Below are positions 6,517 through 14,928 of a DNA stretch of 17,749 bases, one piece after another. Source of the DNA: JANLSE01 sp038214135 (GTDB lineage Bacteria > Chloroflexota > Chloroflexia > Chloroflexales > Roseiflexaceae); the NCBI GenBank assembly GCA_038214135.1, contig JBBQSD010000129.1, forward strand, positions 1 through 17,749, read 5' to 3'. The position numbers were made by a program, and so were the translations under genes. A model generated the notes under the pieces. It saw only the letters and a list, made by a program, of their open reading frames with translations, did no database searches and was not told where the DNA came from. The stretch's first letter is position 1, and every line of letters starts with the position of its first letter.

Positions 6517-7380
6517 ATGTCGAATATCACCATTGGTGTGATTGGCGGAAGTGGCCTGTATGCCATGCAGGGCCTCGGTGAGATCGAACGTGTGGTGCTG
6601 AGCACACCATATGGTGATCCAAGCGATGCCTACACAATTGGCACGCTATCTGGCCGGCGGGTTGCGTTTCTGCCGCGCCATGGCGTTGGCCATCGCCTGA
6701 ACCCGAGTGAGGTTCCAAGCCGCGCCAATATTCATGGATTTAAGCAACTGGGCGTCCAGTATATTATCTCGGTCAGTGCGGTTGGCAGTTTGCGTGAAGA
6801 ATATGCGCCAGGGAACATCGTTGTGCCCGATCAATTATTCGACAAGACCAAGGGTGTGCGGCCATGGACCTATTTTAATGAGGGAATTGTTGCCCATATT
6901 GCCTTCGATAAGCCATTCTGCCCGATCTTGAGCGCGAAATTGTATGAAGCTGCACAGGAAGCTGGCGCGACCGTTCATTCTGGCGGTTCGCTGGTTGTGA
7001 TGGAAGGCCCACAATTCTCGACGCTTGCGGAGAGTGAGGAACACCGCCGTAATGGCCATGGGTTGGTTGGCATGACGGCACTGCCAGAGGCGAAGCTGGC
7101 CCGTGAGGCCGAAATCGCCTACGCAACCCTAGCGATGGTCACAGATTATGATTGTTGGCATCCAAGCCACGATTCAGTCACTGTGGACATGGTTGTGAGT
7201 GTTCTACACGCCAATGCCGCACTATCGCAGGATGTTGTTCGGCGGGTGGTTGCGATGATTGGTGCTGGGTTCGTGAGCCCGGCCCATAGCGCATTGGCAA
7301 CCGCGATCATGACCGATCGCCAGCTGATTCCAGCAGCAAAAAAGGAACAGCTGCAATTGTTGATCGGGAAGTATGTGTAA
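6517..7380 (+). CDS. mtnP: S-methyl-5'-thioadenosine phosphorylase
   Basis: A 287-residue PNP/MTAP-family protein. It cleaves methylthioadenosine with phosphate to adenine and 5-methylthioribose-1-phosphate, feeding methionine salvage. Visible motifs are GGSGLY (10-15) and RHG (54-56) for phosphate, MEGPQFSTLAESE (162-174), GMTALPEAKLA (185-195) and TDYDCW (209-214). The paired Asp of the last motif is typical of adenine-type (MTA) rather than guanine-type phosphorylases. AGGAG lies 8 nt before the ATG. It follows agmatinase and is probably cotranscribed, or has its own leader through E2. Its TAA abuts the stop of the convergent protease with no spacer. Confidence 0.95.
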   Translation: MSNITIGVIGGSGLYAMQGLGEIERVVLSTPYGDPSDAYTIGTLSGRRVAFLPRHGVGHRLNPSEVPSRANIHGFKQLGVQYIISVSAVGSLREEYAPGNIVVPDQLFDKTKGVRPWTYFNEGIVAHIAFDKPFCPILSAKLYEAAQEAGATVHSGGSLVVMEGPQFSTLAESEEHRRNGHGLVGMTALPEAKLAREAEIAYATLAMVTDYDCWHPSHDSVTVDMVVSVLHANAALSQDVVRRVVAMIGAGFVSPAHSALATAIMTDRQLIPAAKKEQLQLLIGKYV

Positions 7381-9267
7381 TTAGGGGATATACCCGCGCC
7401 GTTTCGCCAGATCGGAAGAGAGCAGGCCAAGCAAAATCCCATCGCTGCCATGATCCTCGAAACGCGCTCGTTCAAACCATTGAACAACATATGTCCGGCC
7501 ATCGCTTAACGTCTCCGATTGCGGTGGCGAGATCGGCAAACCAAATAATGCCAGGCTTTCCGATGCGCTCTTCCCGCGCTTGCCATCAAATTCTAATCCA
7601 TTGGCCTGCCAATAGCGCAGGAATGCACCACAGATACTCTGGCCGGTTTCGGGGAAGAAACGGCATCCTGATCGCTGGCCAGTTTTAGCAAAACTCTGCC
7701 AATCGCGGCCTGTTTCGGCCAGCGTTGTGGTGCCCAATCGGCTCAACAGAACATTATAGGGTGGTTTGTTTTCGGGATGCAGCTCGAAGCGATGCCGCTG
7801 AAAATACTGCACGGAATAGTCGCGGCCATCCTCTCCACGCTCGGTAAACGTTTCGCTGATTGGGAAGCCAAAGATCGCTAGCCCACCATGTCGCTCCCAA
7901 AAGATACGGAATTCTCCGCGCATGGTATGGCCGGTTTCGGCAAAGAACCGCACACCCGCTGTCGCCGTTTCTGGCCCAACCGGCGTAAAGGCCGATTGGC
8001 TTGGTGGCGGTGCAGGCGCAGGCGGCGATGCAGGCGCGTCAAACGACAGATTTGGATCACTGGCCAGTTGCACGGCGCGCAGAAGATTCAGCCGCCCATA
8101 GCCGTTCTGTGGATCTTTGCCAGGCGAGCCGCGATCATCGGCACTGCGGGTGAGGACGCTCATGACCTGATCGGCACTCAGATCTGGCCGAATGGAAAGA
8201 ACCAGCGCAGCGGCACCGGCTACGTATGGACAGGCAGCGCTGGTACCATTACTGGCCCCATACGAGTCGCCCTGGGTGCTCCACACAGTACTCCAGACAC
8301 CGACACCCGGAGCCGATAGATCAACGAAATCGCCAGTTGTCGAAAAACCAGTCACAGCATCCGCGCCATCTGTTGCAGAAACGGCCAGTACCTGCGGGTA
8401 TGCTGCTGGATAGGAAGGCCGATTGCCGCGCGCCTGGCCATTACCAGATGCCGCAATCATCACAGCGCCACGTGAATGTGCATAGGCCACGGCATCACGC
8501 AATACCTGGGTATCGCCTGTTCCGGCTAGGCTCATGCTGATAATCCGCGCCCCTTGATCGGCAGCCCAGCGGATGCCCTCGGCAATTGTTGCATCATCAC
8601 CCTGGCCACGGCTGCCCAGCACCTTGACGGGCAGGATCTGGCACGACCAACAGACGCCAGCGATCCCGATGCCATTATCGCCCTTGGCGGCTGCAACGCC
8701 AGCGGAATAGGTGCCGTGGCCTTCATCATCACTGGCATCGGCCCGGTTATTATAGAAATCGTAGCCAGGAAGCACACGATCCTTCAGATCCGGGTGCGAT
8801 GCAGAAACGCCGGTATCGAGGATTGCAATCGTGATAGTGCTGCCGGTGGTGATATCCCAGGCAGCAAAGGCCTGAATATTCCGTAGCGCCCACTGCTGCC
8901 CCACCACTGGGTCATCTGGTGTGCGGCTGATCGTGCGCAGGGCATTGGGTTCCGCAAAAATAACGCCTGGTACTTCGTGCAAGGCTTTGGCAAGCGCTAC
9001 CGGATCTACCTGCTCGCGCAGACGAATGCGATAGATATTGGTTGCAAGTGCATGAGCCGCTGTGGCACCACCCTGAGCAAGCAGTGCATCAATTCGTTCG
9101 GCATGAGGGCCGGTAACGTGGGCACTGGCACTGATCTGTATCTCTGGCTGGAGCTTCAGCACAAGCTCGCCTGGCGCAATTGCGCTATTGTTCGTGGCCT
9201 GCACGCTGTTTGGCGAGAGGCACACAAGCAACACCAGAACAATCATTCTTCGAAGATGCTTGATCAT
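7381..9267 (-). CDS. secreted subtilisin-like serine protease (S8) with duplicated C-terminal module
   Basis: 628 residues. A signal peptide (hydrophobic 8-18, likely cleavage after SVQA-24) is followed by an I9-like propeptide region (about 30-110) and the S8 domain (about 120-400). The triad is D151 (LDTGV), H184 (GHGTYSAG) and S343 (NGTSAACPYVAG), with oxyanion N276. A Pro/Ala linker (411-425) leads to two copies of a 70-85 residue module: 439-512 (FFAETGH...FGFPISE...VQYFQRHRFELHPEN) and 536-620 (FFPETGQ...FGLPIS...VQWFERARFEDH). I recognise this module from Chloroflexi secreted proteins but know no established function; adhesion or substrate binding is a guess. The ribosome site is weak. 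The gene lies 16 nt downstream of the SEC-C gene, so an operon is likely. Confidence 0.94.
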   Translation of the reverse strand: MIKHLRRMIVLVLLVCLSPNSVQATNNSAIAPGELVLKLQPEIQISASAHVTGPHAERIDALLAQGGATAAHALATNIYRIRLREQVDPVALAKALHEVPGVIFAEPNALRTISRTPDDPVVGQQWALRNIQAFAAWDITTGSTITIAILDTGVSASHPDLKDRVLPGYDFYNNRADASDDEGHGTYSAGVAAAKGDNGIGIAGVCWSCQILPVKVLGSRGQGDDATIAEGIRWAADQGARIISMSLAGTGDTQVLRDAVAYAHSRGAVMIAASGNGQARGNRPSYPAAYPQVLAVSATDGADAVTGFSTTGDFVDLSAPGVGVWSTVWSTQGDSYGASNGTSAACPYVAGAAALVLSIRPDLSADQVMSVLTRSADDRGSPGKDPQNGYGRLNLLRAVQLASDPNLSFDAPASPPAPAPPPSQSAFTPVGPETATAGVRFFAETGHTMRGEFRIFWERHGGLAIFGFPISETFTERGEDGRDYSVQYFQRHRFELHPENKPPYNVLLSRLGTTTLAETGRDWQSFAKTGQRSGCRFFPETGQSICGAFLRYWQANGLEFDGKRGKSASESLALFGLPISPPQSETLSDGRTYVVQWFERARFEDHGSDGILLGLLSSDLAKRRGYIP

Positions 9268-9283
9268 GGATGGTACCCATCAT

Positions 9284-10162
9284 TCATTCCACCGGCTCCG
9301 ATTTCTCATCTGGTTTATCTTCCGGCTTCTCCTCTGGCTTATCAACTAAGCCAATCGACTCACCAGCTAATTGCAGGGCAACCTTCGTCTGCAACAGGAT
9401 TTTGTCGAGGATCGTTGGATCGGGGGCTTCGACAGGTAGTTGCATAACAAAATGATTGAGCACTTCGGAGCGCTCATGGATCAGATCAATCGGCCCAGCA
9501 CCTGGATGATCACGAGTATATGCCTCAAGGTGCAGCTTCAGGAATTCATCCAGTTTCTCGCGGGTATCCTCGGTGAGATGCGCCGCTGCACCACCAATAT
9601 AGAAGTGCCCAGCGGCGGGAAGCAAATGCCCAACCAGGATCTCGCCGACAAGCACCCGCCGCGATGCGGCATGGTCCTCGATCTCATAGCGGGTATCCTC
9701 CAGCATCTCGCGCACCTGCACACTCTGGCCCTTATCAATGCCCTCAACGGCATAGGCACGCAGGCGCGTTGGGCCCCATTCTGGCAGCAATGCCGCTTCC
9801 TGCTCGGTTAACTCAAGTTCAGCTGGATCGGCAGCCAGGCGCTCGACAAGCGTGCGGCCATCTTCCAAACGATAATCGAATGCAAACCAGGTCAGGAAGC
9901 GATCCGCACCACGATCTTCAAGATCATCAAGCTCATTGAGTTGATCGGGGGTATACTTTTCCTGCCAATAGCGCGGGAAGGCCTGCGCGACGGCATCTGG
10001 CATAGTTCGCGTCGCATCAATCACCTTCGGCAGTAGGGTATCGACTGCCCGGCGCAGGCGCAACGATTCAGAGCGATGCGCTTCCTCAATCGGTAAATGG
10101 CACTGCTTATACTTCTTGCCGCTGCCACACGGGCAGGGATCGTTGCGCCCAATCTTGGCCAT
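9284..10162 (-). CDS. SEC-C zinc-motif protein
   Basis: 292 residues. The N-terminus carries a SEC-C motif, C10-x-C12-x8-C21-H22 ([14 protein letters not shown]), the zinc knuckle found at the end of SecA and in many small proteins. The middle (about 30-265) is acidic and predicted helical, with no motif I can name. The C-terminus is a charged low-complexity tail of Lys-Pro-Glu/Asp repeats ([11 protein letters not shown]). ATG 10162 is preferred: GAGGA lies about 6 nt upstream, while the longer reading frame needs a TTG at 10174. It is upstream of, and probably cotranscribed with, the S8 protease; a role as zinc-binding adaptor or chaperone is only inferred. Confidence 0.85.
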
Positions 10163-10209
10163 GACTATCCTCAACTCTACTTCGCCATCTGTCCCATTTA
10201 TTGAATACT

Positions 10210-10218
10210 ATCATACCA
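10210..10218 (-). promoter_or_regulatory. extended -10 for the SEC-C/protease operon
   Basis: On the minus strand TGG-TATGAT fits the extended -10 form TGN-TANNNT, about 50 nt before the SEC-C start. No convincing -35 is visible. A near-palindrome centred on CAGCGCTG (10224-10231) lies between it and the divergent promoter and could serve either gene. Confidence 0.35.
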
Positions 10219-10241
10219 GAACCAGCGCTGCCCTGGTGCTA

Positions 10242-10250
10242 TGCTATAAT
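10242..10250 (+). promoter_or_regulatory. extended -10 (TGCTATAAT) for the large membrane protein
   Basis: TGC-TATAAT is a perfect extended -10 and is identical to the 9-mer at 15191-15199 before the lipoprotein. The expected transcription start (about 10257) falls inside the hairpin at 10254-10271, so the message would begin with or within that stem. Confidence 0.55.
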
Positions 10251-10253
10251 CGC

Positions 10254-10276
10254 GGCGGTTCACGAACCGCCCCTAC
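10254..10276 (-). repeat. GTAG-headed hairpin in the leader of the large membrane gene
   Basis: GGCGGTTC (10254-10261) and GAACCGCC (10264-10271) are complementary, with the last base pair opening to form a 4-nt loop. CTAC follows at 10273-10276. On the minus strand this reads GTAG, one G, then hairpin: the same layout as the tandem array at 54-333 but with a different stem sequence. It separates the promoter at 10242 from the start codon at 10288. Confidence 0.75.
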
Positions 10277-10287
10277 AGGGTTTAATA

Positions 10288-13200
10288 ATGCTCATTGTCG
10301 CACTCCAGATTCTGTTCAGCACCATCTGTACGCTCGCATTATGCATGTTTGTTGGCTGGGGGCCTGCTCGCCTCGGGCTGCCAGCTACCCTGCGCCCCTA
10401 TGCGCCACTGCTGGCACCATTGCTTGGCTATGCGATTGCGATGTGGGCCGGCTATATTGGCGTGAGTACGATCCTCAACCTGCGCTGGTCGCTTGGTGTG
10501 TTGCTGCTCGCCGCAACGGCCCTGAATACCCTGGCCTGGCGGCGTACTGGCCCGCCGCATATTACCGCACTGCGTGAACACAGCGGGATTGTGGTTGTCT
10601 TTGCACTCGCGTTGCTTGCTGGTATCTGGCCATTGCTGCAATATGGCTACCCAACGGTGATTGGGCGTGGATGGGATCCCGAAACCTATCTGCCAATGGC
10701 CCAGTATCTCACCGATTTCCCGCTGGCCCAGATCGGCAGCGCACCAGCCAACCCACTCCGCGATCTTGTTCGTAACCCACCGCGGATCGCGCTGACGCTC
10801 GGCTTCTCGGTGCTACACGGCTTCACCATGATTCTGAGCAACCAGACGGCACTCGATACCTATGCGCCAGTGATGGCGCTACTACGGGCGTTTGGCGTGC
10901 TAGCAATCTATATCTGGCTGCGCGCATGCATGGGCCTGGATCGGATCTCCGGGCTGCTGGCGGCAACTCTTACTGCAGCAGGTTCGCTGATGCTGTGGGT
11001 CGCCTTCTTCAATTTTGGCATGCAAATCGCATCCTGGCCGCTGATTGGCCTGGGGCTAACGCTTGGCCTGGCAGCGGTTGAGCAACTCAGCGAGCGCGGC
11101 ATCACGGCCTGGCCCGTCGCGCTCACTGCCGGAATCGCACTGGCAGCCCTGCCGGTGGCCTATTATCCAGTCCTAACGATCTTTGGGCCAATGGCAGTTG
11201 GGCTTGGGCTAGCCCGCGCTATCGAGGCGATCTGGCCAGCAACCAATCCAGATCAAGCCACGAAATCCGCACAAAACCGCTGGCCGAGCATGCTGCGCCT
11301 GTTACTGGCAAGCATTGCTCTTGGGCTGATCACGCTTGTGTTTGCGGCACCAACGATCAGCGACTATTTCAAGGGGTTTGCCTTCCAATATTCGCTGGTG
11401 GCGCAGGCCGTTGGGCCGGATCGATTCATCTCGCTGACCGATATTCTGGGCCTCACCACATTCCGCCTCGAACCGGGCGGCGATCAACCACCTCAATTGC
11501 TTGTCTGGGCTGCACTTGCGGCAGTGACTATTATGGCAATCGCCGCATGTAGCACGCTGGCAAGCAGGCGCTGGCTGTTGGTACTGCTACCCTTTGCCGC
11601 CTACCTGGCCTGGCTGCGCTATGGGCGGCCATACGAATATGCCTATATGAAGAGCAGCGCCTATGCTGGCATGGCGCTCTGGGGCGTGCTCTTGTTTGGC
11701 TGGCAACAGCTCGCCACCCGCCTCCCAGCATCTGTTCGCAGGCCAATTCTGGTAGTATTAATCGCATTACCTCTAGCCGCAACGCTATGGGCACAGGCAA
11801 TCACGCTGGCCGATCACGGAAGCTCGCCAGCACTGTTCGGGCGCGATCTGGTTGCGTTGGAAACACCAGTTGCCCAGATTCCGTCTGGAGCGACTGTGCT
11901 GATCAGTGCCGATGAGCGCTTCGTTGGCCCAAACAATGGCCTGATTGCATCGATCCTGTATGGCCGCGAACTATGGGGACGCATCTCCACCGCCTATTTC
12001 GGGCTAAACCGCTGGCCGGTGGGCGGCACACCGGCCTATGCACTGCTCCAGGCCGATGAACCAGCCTGGCCGCTCGATCTGGCAGCCACCGAAATCTGGC
12101 GCAGCAAAGCAGCCGCGCTCTATAGGCTCGATCCACAACGCGCCATTCTGCTTGGACGCAGCCGCCTGCATATCGATGAGCCGCCAACTAACCCATTCTC
12201 ACCAGCCGCAATGGCCATCTGGCGGCGAGCCGGGCCAACAACCGAAATACACCCCGAAACGCCATTGCAACTGCTAGTTGGCGACGATCTGCGATTTGGC
12301 AACGGCGAGCCATCGGGCCAGCCCAGCCTACGAACTCTCACCCTGACCCTTGCGGCCCTGGAAGCGCGCCAGTTGACTATCCGTAGCGGTAGTATCTCCG
12401 AGGCAATCCCAATTCCGCCGGGTATCAGCTCGCTGCTGTTGACCATCCAAGCCCCTGTCAGTGTGCAGCTTAGTGCCAATGGCCAATTGGCGCTCATATC
12501 AGCGACTGCCCAAACAGCGGGCGTTTTTACCAGCCCAACTCTCCAACCCCACATGGAGCGCATCGCATGGAGTGCCAATACTACCCGCAATGGCGAACAA
12601 CTCACAATCGGCGTGCAGCATGCCAACCCTGGCAACCACGCACTCCGCGCCGAAATCACGGTGATCGAGGATACCTTCCAAAGCCCAAAACGGCTGGTTC
12701 GTACCCTGGCGGCCCTGCCGATCGGCAGCCGATGGCAATTAAACTATGTTCCGGCTCGTGGCGCGCTTGAGGCAATTGTTGATGGCAAGCCAACAGCACT
12801 TCTCCAGGTCGATCTACGTCCAGATGCACCGGATGGCAGCTATTTTGGCGTTCTGGCACTCTATAGTGGCGAAGAGATCATCGCACGAGCACCCCTGTTC
12901 ACAATGCAATTGGCCAACGGGAAGATCACCGCGTTTGAAGCAGTAGCGGTAAGCACGGAGGCGGCCAGCGCTGGAGTACCGGCCCACACAACCGCCAACC
13001 AACGCGCATTACTCACAGCAGCCCTCGCATTGGATGGGCAACCAGCCGTAATAGAGCAGGTTATTCTAGCCCGCCAACCAGCCTTCCCCGGAGCGCCAGC
13101 CGATGCACCATTCGCTCCCGGCGACCAACTGACGGCCCAGATTTTTTGGCACTCTGATGGTAAAGACATCCAGCCACTTGCCATCTCAATCCAGGTGATC

Positions 13201-13437
13201 GGCCCGAATGACCGCAAAGTCGCTCAGTGGGATGGCCCGGCTGGCGGTGAATGGCAACCATCCCAATCCTGGAGTATTGGCGAGCGGATTCGCCAGGATG
13301 TGCCACTACGCCTCGATCCGGCCACCCCATCCGGAAGCTACCGACTGCTGCTCATCGCCTACGACCCAAGCAATGGCACACTACAGTTGATCGCCGGGCA
13401 ACAGGCCGTCAACCTGGGCGAAATTAGTGTGCGCTAA
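10288..13437 (+). CDS. large polytopic membrane protein, possibly GT-C-type glycosyltransferase
   Basis: 1049 residues. The N-terminal half (about 1-540) holds a dozen or more hydrophobic helices. A loop at about 126-140 contains GRGWDPETYLPMAQYL; an acidic pair in such a loop is reminiscent of GT-C lipid-linked sugar transferases, but their motif is not exact here. The rest (about 545-1049) is non-membrane, Pro/Ala-rich and mostly predicted beta, with two stretches resembling immunoglobulin-like sandwiches near the end. ATG 10288 is chosen because the longer frame (TTG at 10201) translates the promoter and hairpin. It could act in exopolysaccharide or cell-surface glycan assembly, or be a membrane protein with an extracytoplasmic sensor. 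The family is not recognised with certainty. Confidence 0.75.
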   Translation: MLIVALQILFSTICTLALCMFVGWGPARLGLPATLRPYAPLLAPLLGYAIAMWAGYIGVSTILNLRWSLGVLLLAATALNTLAWRRTGPPHITALREHSGIVVVFALALLAGIWPLLQYGYPTVIGRGWDPETYLPMAQYLTDFPLAQIGSAPANPLRDLVRNPPRIALTLGFSVLHGFTMILSNQTALDTYAPVMALLRAFGVLAIYIWLRACMGLDRISGLLAATLTAAGSLMLWVAFFNFGMQIASWPLIGLGLTLGLAAVEQLSERGITAWPVALTAGIALAALPVAYYPVLTIFGPMAVGLGLARAIEAIWPATNPDQATKSAQNRWPSMLRLLLASIALGLITLVFAAPTISDYFKGFAFQYSLVAQAVGPDRFISLTDILGLTTFRLEPGGDQPPQLLVWAALAAVTIMAIAACSTLASRRWLLVLLPFAAYLAWLRYGRPYEYAYMKSSAYAGMALWGVLLFGWQQLATRLPASVRRPILVVLIALPLAATLWAQAITLADHGSSPALFGRDLVALETPVAQIPSGATVLISADERFVGPNNGLIASILYGRELWGRISTAYFGLNRWPVGGTPAYALLQADEPAWPLDLAATEIWRSKAAALYRLDPQRAILLGRSRLHIDEPPTNPFSPAAMAIWRRAGPTTEIHPETPLQLLVGDDLRFGNGEPSGQPSLRTLTLTLAALEARQLTIRSGSISEAIPIPPGISSLLLTIQAPVSVQLSANGQLALISATAQTAGVFTSPTLQPHMERIAWSANTTRNGEQLTIGVQHANPGNHALRAEITVIEDTFQSPKRLVRTLAALPIGSRWQLNYVPARGALEAIVDGKPTALLQVDLRPDAPDGSYFGVLALYSGEEIIARAPLFTMQLANGKITAFEAVAVSTEAASAGVPAHTTANQRALLTAALALDGQPAVIEQVILARQPAFPGAPADAPFAPGDQLTAQIFWHSDGKDIQPLAISIQVIGPNDRKVAQWDGPAGGEWQPSQSWSIGERIRQDVPLRLDPATPSGSYRLLLIAYDPSNGTLQLIAGQQAVNLGEISVR

Positions 13438-13573
13438 TTCGCTCTGTATAGCTGTGCCCTGAACCCACAATGAATGCCGATGGCTCACCAACGCCAGTTC
13501 GTTATGCCTCGGCTGTAATCAAGCAGTGTTTGTTCTCTTGTTCTCAGATCTAATTACCTGGTCAGGCGATCTG

Positions 13574-13617
13574 GGTTCTTGGTTCTTGGTGGGCAGACAC
13601 ATGGGTCTGCACCCTAC
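13574..13617. repeat. GGTTCTT heptamer iteration plus GTAG-headed hairpin
   Basis: GGTTCTT is repeated at 13574-13580 and 13581-13587. It is followed by the stem GCAGAC / GTCTGC (13593-13598 / 13605-13610) with flanking GG and CC able to extend it, and then CTAC (13614-13617). On the minus strand this is again GTAG followed by a hairpin, the third stem sequence with that head in the window. The rest of the 13438-13649 spacer holds GTTC-rich 8-bp iterations (about 13529-13545, 13639-13651) and no gene. Confidence 0.7.
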
Positions 13618-13649
13618 ATCGATTCTCGGTTATTTTATTGTTCCTTTGT

Positions 13650-14861
13650 TCAGGGTTGGTTCTTGGTTCTCGGCTCCACATTCTGACTCCTGACTCCTGA
13701 CTCCTGAATACGCAGCATCAGCAAGGCCAGCAATGCCGTTCGCGGTACAATACTGGCAATCTCAATATATTCACTCGAGCTATGATCCAAACCGCCAATT
13801 GGTCCTAGCCCATCGAGTACCGGTAAACCCAGTTCGGCCAACAGATTAGCATACGAAATCCCGCCCGTGGCAGCATCCTTCACGGTAAAACCCAGTTCCA
13901 CAGCACATGCCGCCGCCAGCTCGGCCAGAGCGGCAATAGCCGGTGTTTTTGCCATCGGCCCCATGCGGAAACTCCCACTGAGCAGCGCCGTCACACCCGG
14001 TACCACACTGCGTTCCGCAATCTCGGTGATTGCCGCCGTCACCACCGCAACATCATCGGGGCGCACAACGCGGGCATCGATCTCGGCGCGGGCCGTATCC
14101 GGCACCGCATTCGGCACACTGCCACCACTCAGCACCCCGACATTGACCGTTACGCCTGGGCGTATGCCATTGAGCGCCTGCAATGCCACAATCTGGTGGG
14201 CAATTGCAAGAATCGCATGGGCGCCTTTCTCTGGTTCAACCCCAGCATGAGCCGCCCGTCCATACGTTTCCAGAACAAACAATCCACCACCCTTGCGCGC
14301 CCCAACAATATCGCCATTTTCGCGGCCAGCCTCCAATACCAACGCCAGATCCGCCTCGGCAGCCAGCGTCGTCAGCAGCGTTGTCGAGGCGCGCATATCC
14401 GTTTCCTCATCCCCACCACAGGCAAGCGTGATTGCACCAAAATGCGTAAGCAGGCCAAGATCCTCAAGTGCAGCCATCGCATACAGTGCCGAGAGCAGGC
14501 CACTCTTGTTATCACAGGTTCCAGGCCCGATCAATTTTCCATTCACCGTTCGCACAGGTCGTTCTGCTGCAACACCAACAGGGTAGACGGTATCGAGGTG
14601 CGCTGCTAGCAGCACGCGCAATTGCCCAGATCCATGGATCGTCACGCTTAATCCATCACCAGCAGCTTCATCAGGCCATACTCGAACTTCCCAGCCACGC
14701 CTGGCCGCCCAGTTCTGCACCCAGGCTCCCGCCTCGTCAACACCCGGTTTATTACTTGTCGGGCACTCGATTGCACACAACTGCCGTAGCTCTTCCAGGT
14801 AGGTTGAGAGGCGCGTTTCGCAGTAATCAATCAGCGCTATCGGAATAGGCATGTTGGTCAT
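13650..14861 (-). CDS. M20-family metallopeptidase (carboxypeptidase G2-like)
   Basis: 403 residues, a di-zinc amidohydrolase. Probable ligands and catalytic residues: H88-D90 (AAHLDTVYP), D117 (GPGTCDNKSG), E152-E153 (GGDEETD), E177 (LVLEAGREN) and H360 (GGLDHSSSEY), with H205 in the dimerisation-domain motif AAHAG. It fits the glutamate-carboxypeptidase branch that removes C-terminal residues from small peptides or folate-like amides; the substrate is unknown. ATG 14861 is preferred: AAGGATG lies upstream, and the probable promoter at 14897-14926 would start transcription close to or past the alternative ATG at 14894. The last 17 or so residues (ESGVRSQNVEPRTKNQP) are encoded by heptamer repeats and are not family sequence. 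Confidence 0.93.
   Translation of the reverse strand: MTNMPIPIALIDYCETRLSTYLEELRQLCAIECPTSNKPGVDEAGAWVQNWAARRGWEVRVWPDEAAGDGLSVTIHGSGQLRVLLAAHLDTVYPVGVAAERPVRTVNGKLIGPGTCDNKSGLLSALYAMAALEDLGLLTHFGAITLACGGDEETDMRASTTLLTTLAAEADLALVLEAGRENGDIVGARKGGGLFVLETYGRAAHAGVEPEKGAHAILAIAHQIVALQALNGIRPGVTVNVGVLSGGSVPNAVPDTARAEIDARVVRPDDVAVVTAAITEIAERSVVPGVTALLSGSFRMGPMAKTPAIAALAELAAACAVELGFTVKDAATGGISYANLLAELGLPVLDGLGPIGGLDHSSSEYIEIASIVPRTALLALLMLRIQESGVRSQNVEPRTKNQP
13654..13707. repeat. heptamer repeats inside the 3' end of the M20 gene
   Basis: TGACTCC is repeated three times at 13684-13704, and GGTTCTT/GGTTCTC twice at 13658-13671. Both lie within the coding sequence of the peptidase and encode its last residues. 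The same GGTTCTT unit occurs outside the gene at 13574-13587. Confidence 0.9.
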
Positions 14862-14896
14862 TCTGGTATCATCCTTCACAATATTTGGTCGCATCT

Positions 14897-14926
14897 ATTG
14901 TACCAAGCCGCTTGCAGTGAGAGCAA
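14897..14926 (-). promoter_or_regulatory. promoter of the M20 peptidase
   Basis: On the minus strand TGG-TACAAT (14905 to 14897) is an extended -10, with TTGCTC (14926 to 14921) 18 nt upstream as a weak -35. A start around 14890 leaves a leader of about 30 nt before ATG 14861. Confidence 0.4.
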
Positions 14927-14928
14927 AC

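Noticed and set aside
10201..10287. 29-residue N-terminal extension of the large membrane protein from a TTG start
   Set aside because: It would translate the promoter and the REP-like hairpin. ATG 10288 begins directly at the hydrophobic N-terminus.
14862..14894. Upstream ATG for the M20 peptidase
   Set aside because: It has a weak ribosome site and lies at or before the transcription start expected from the extended -10 at 14897-14905. The downstream ATG has AAGGATG.
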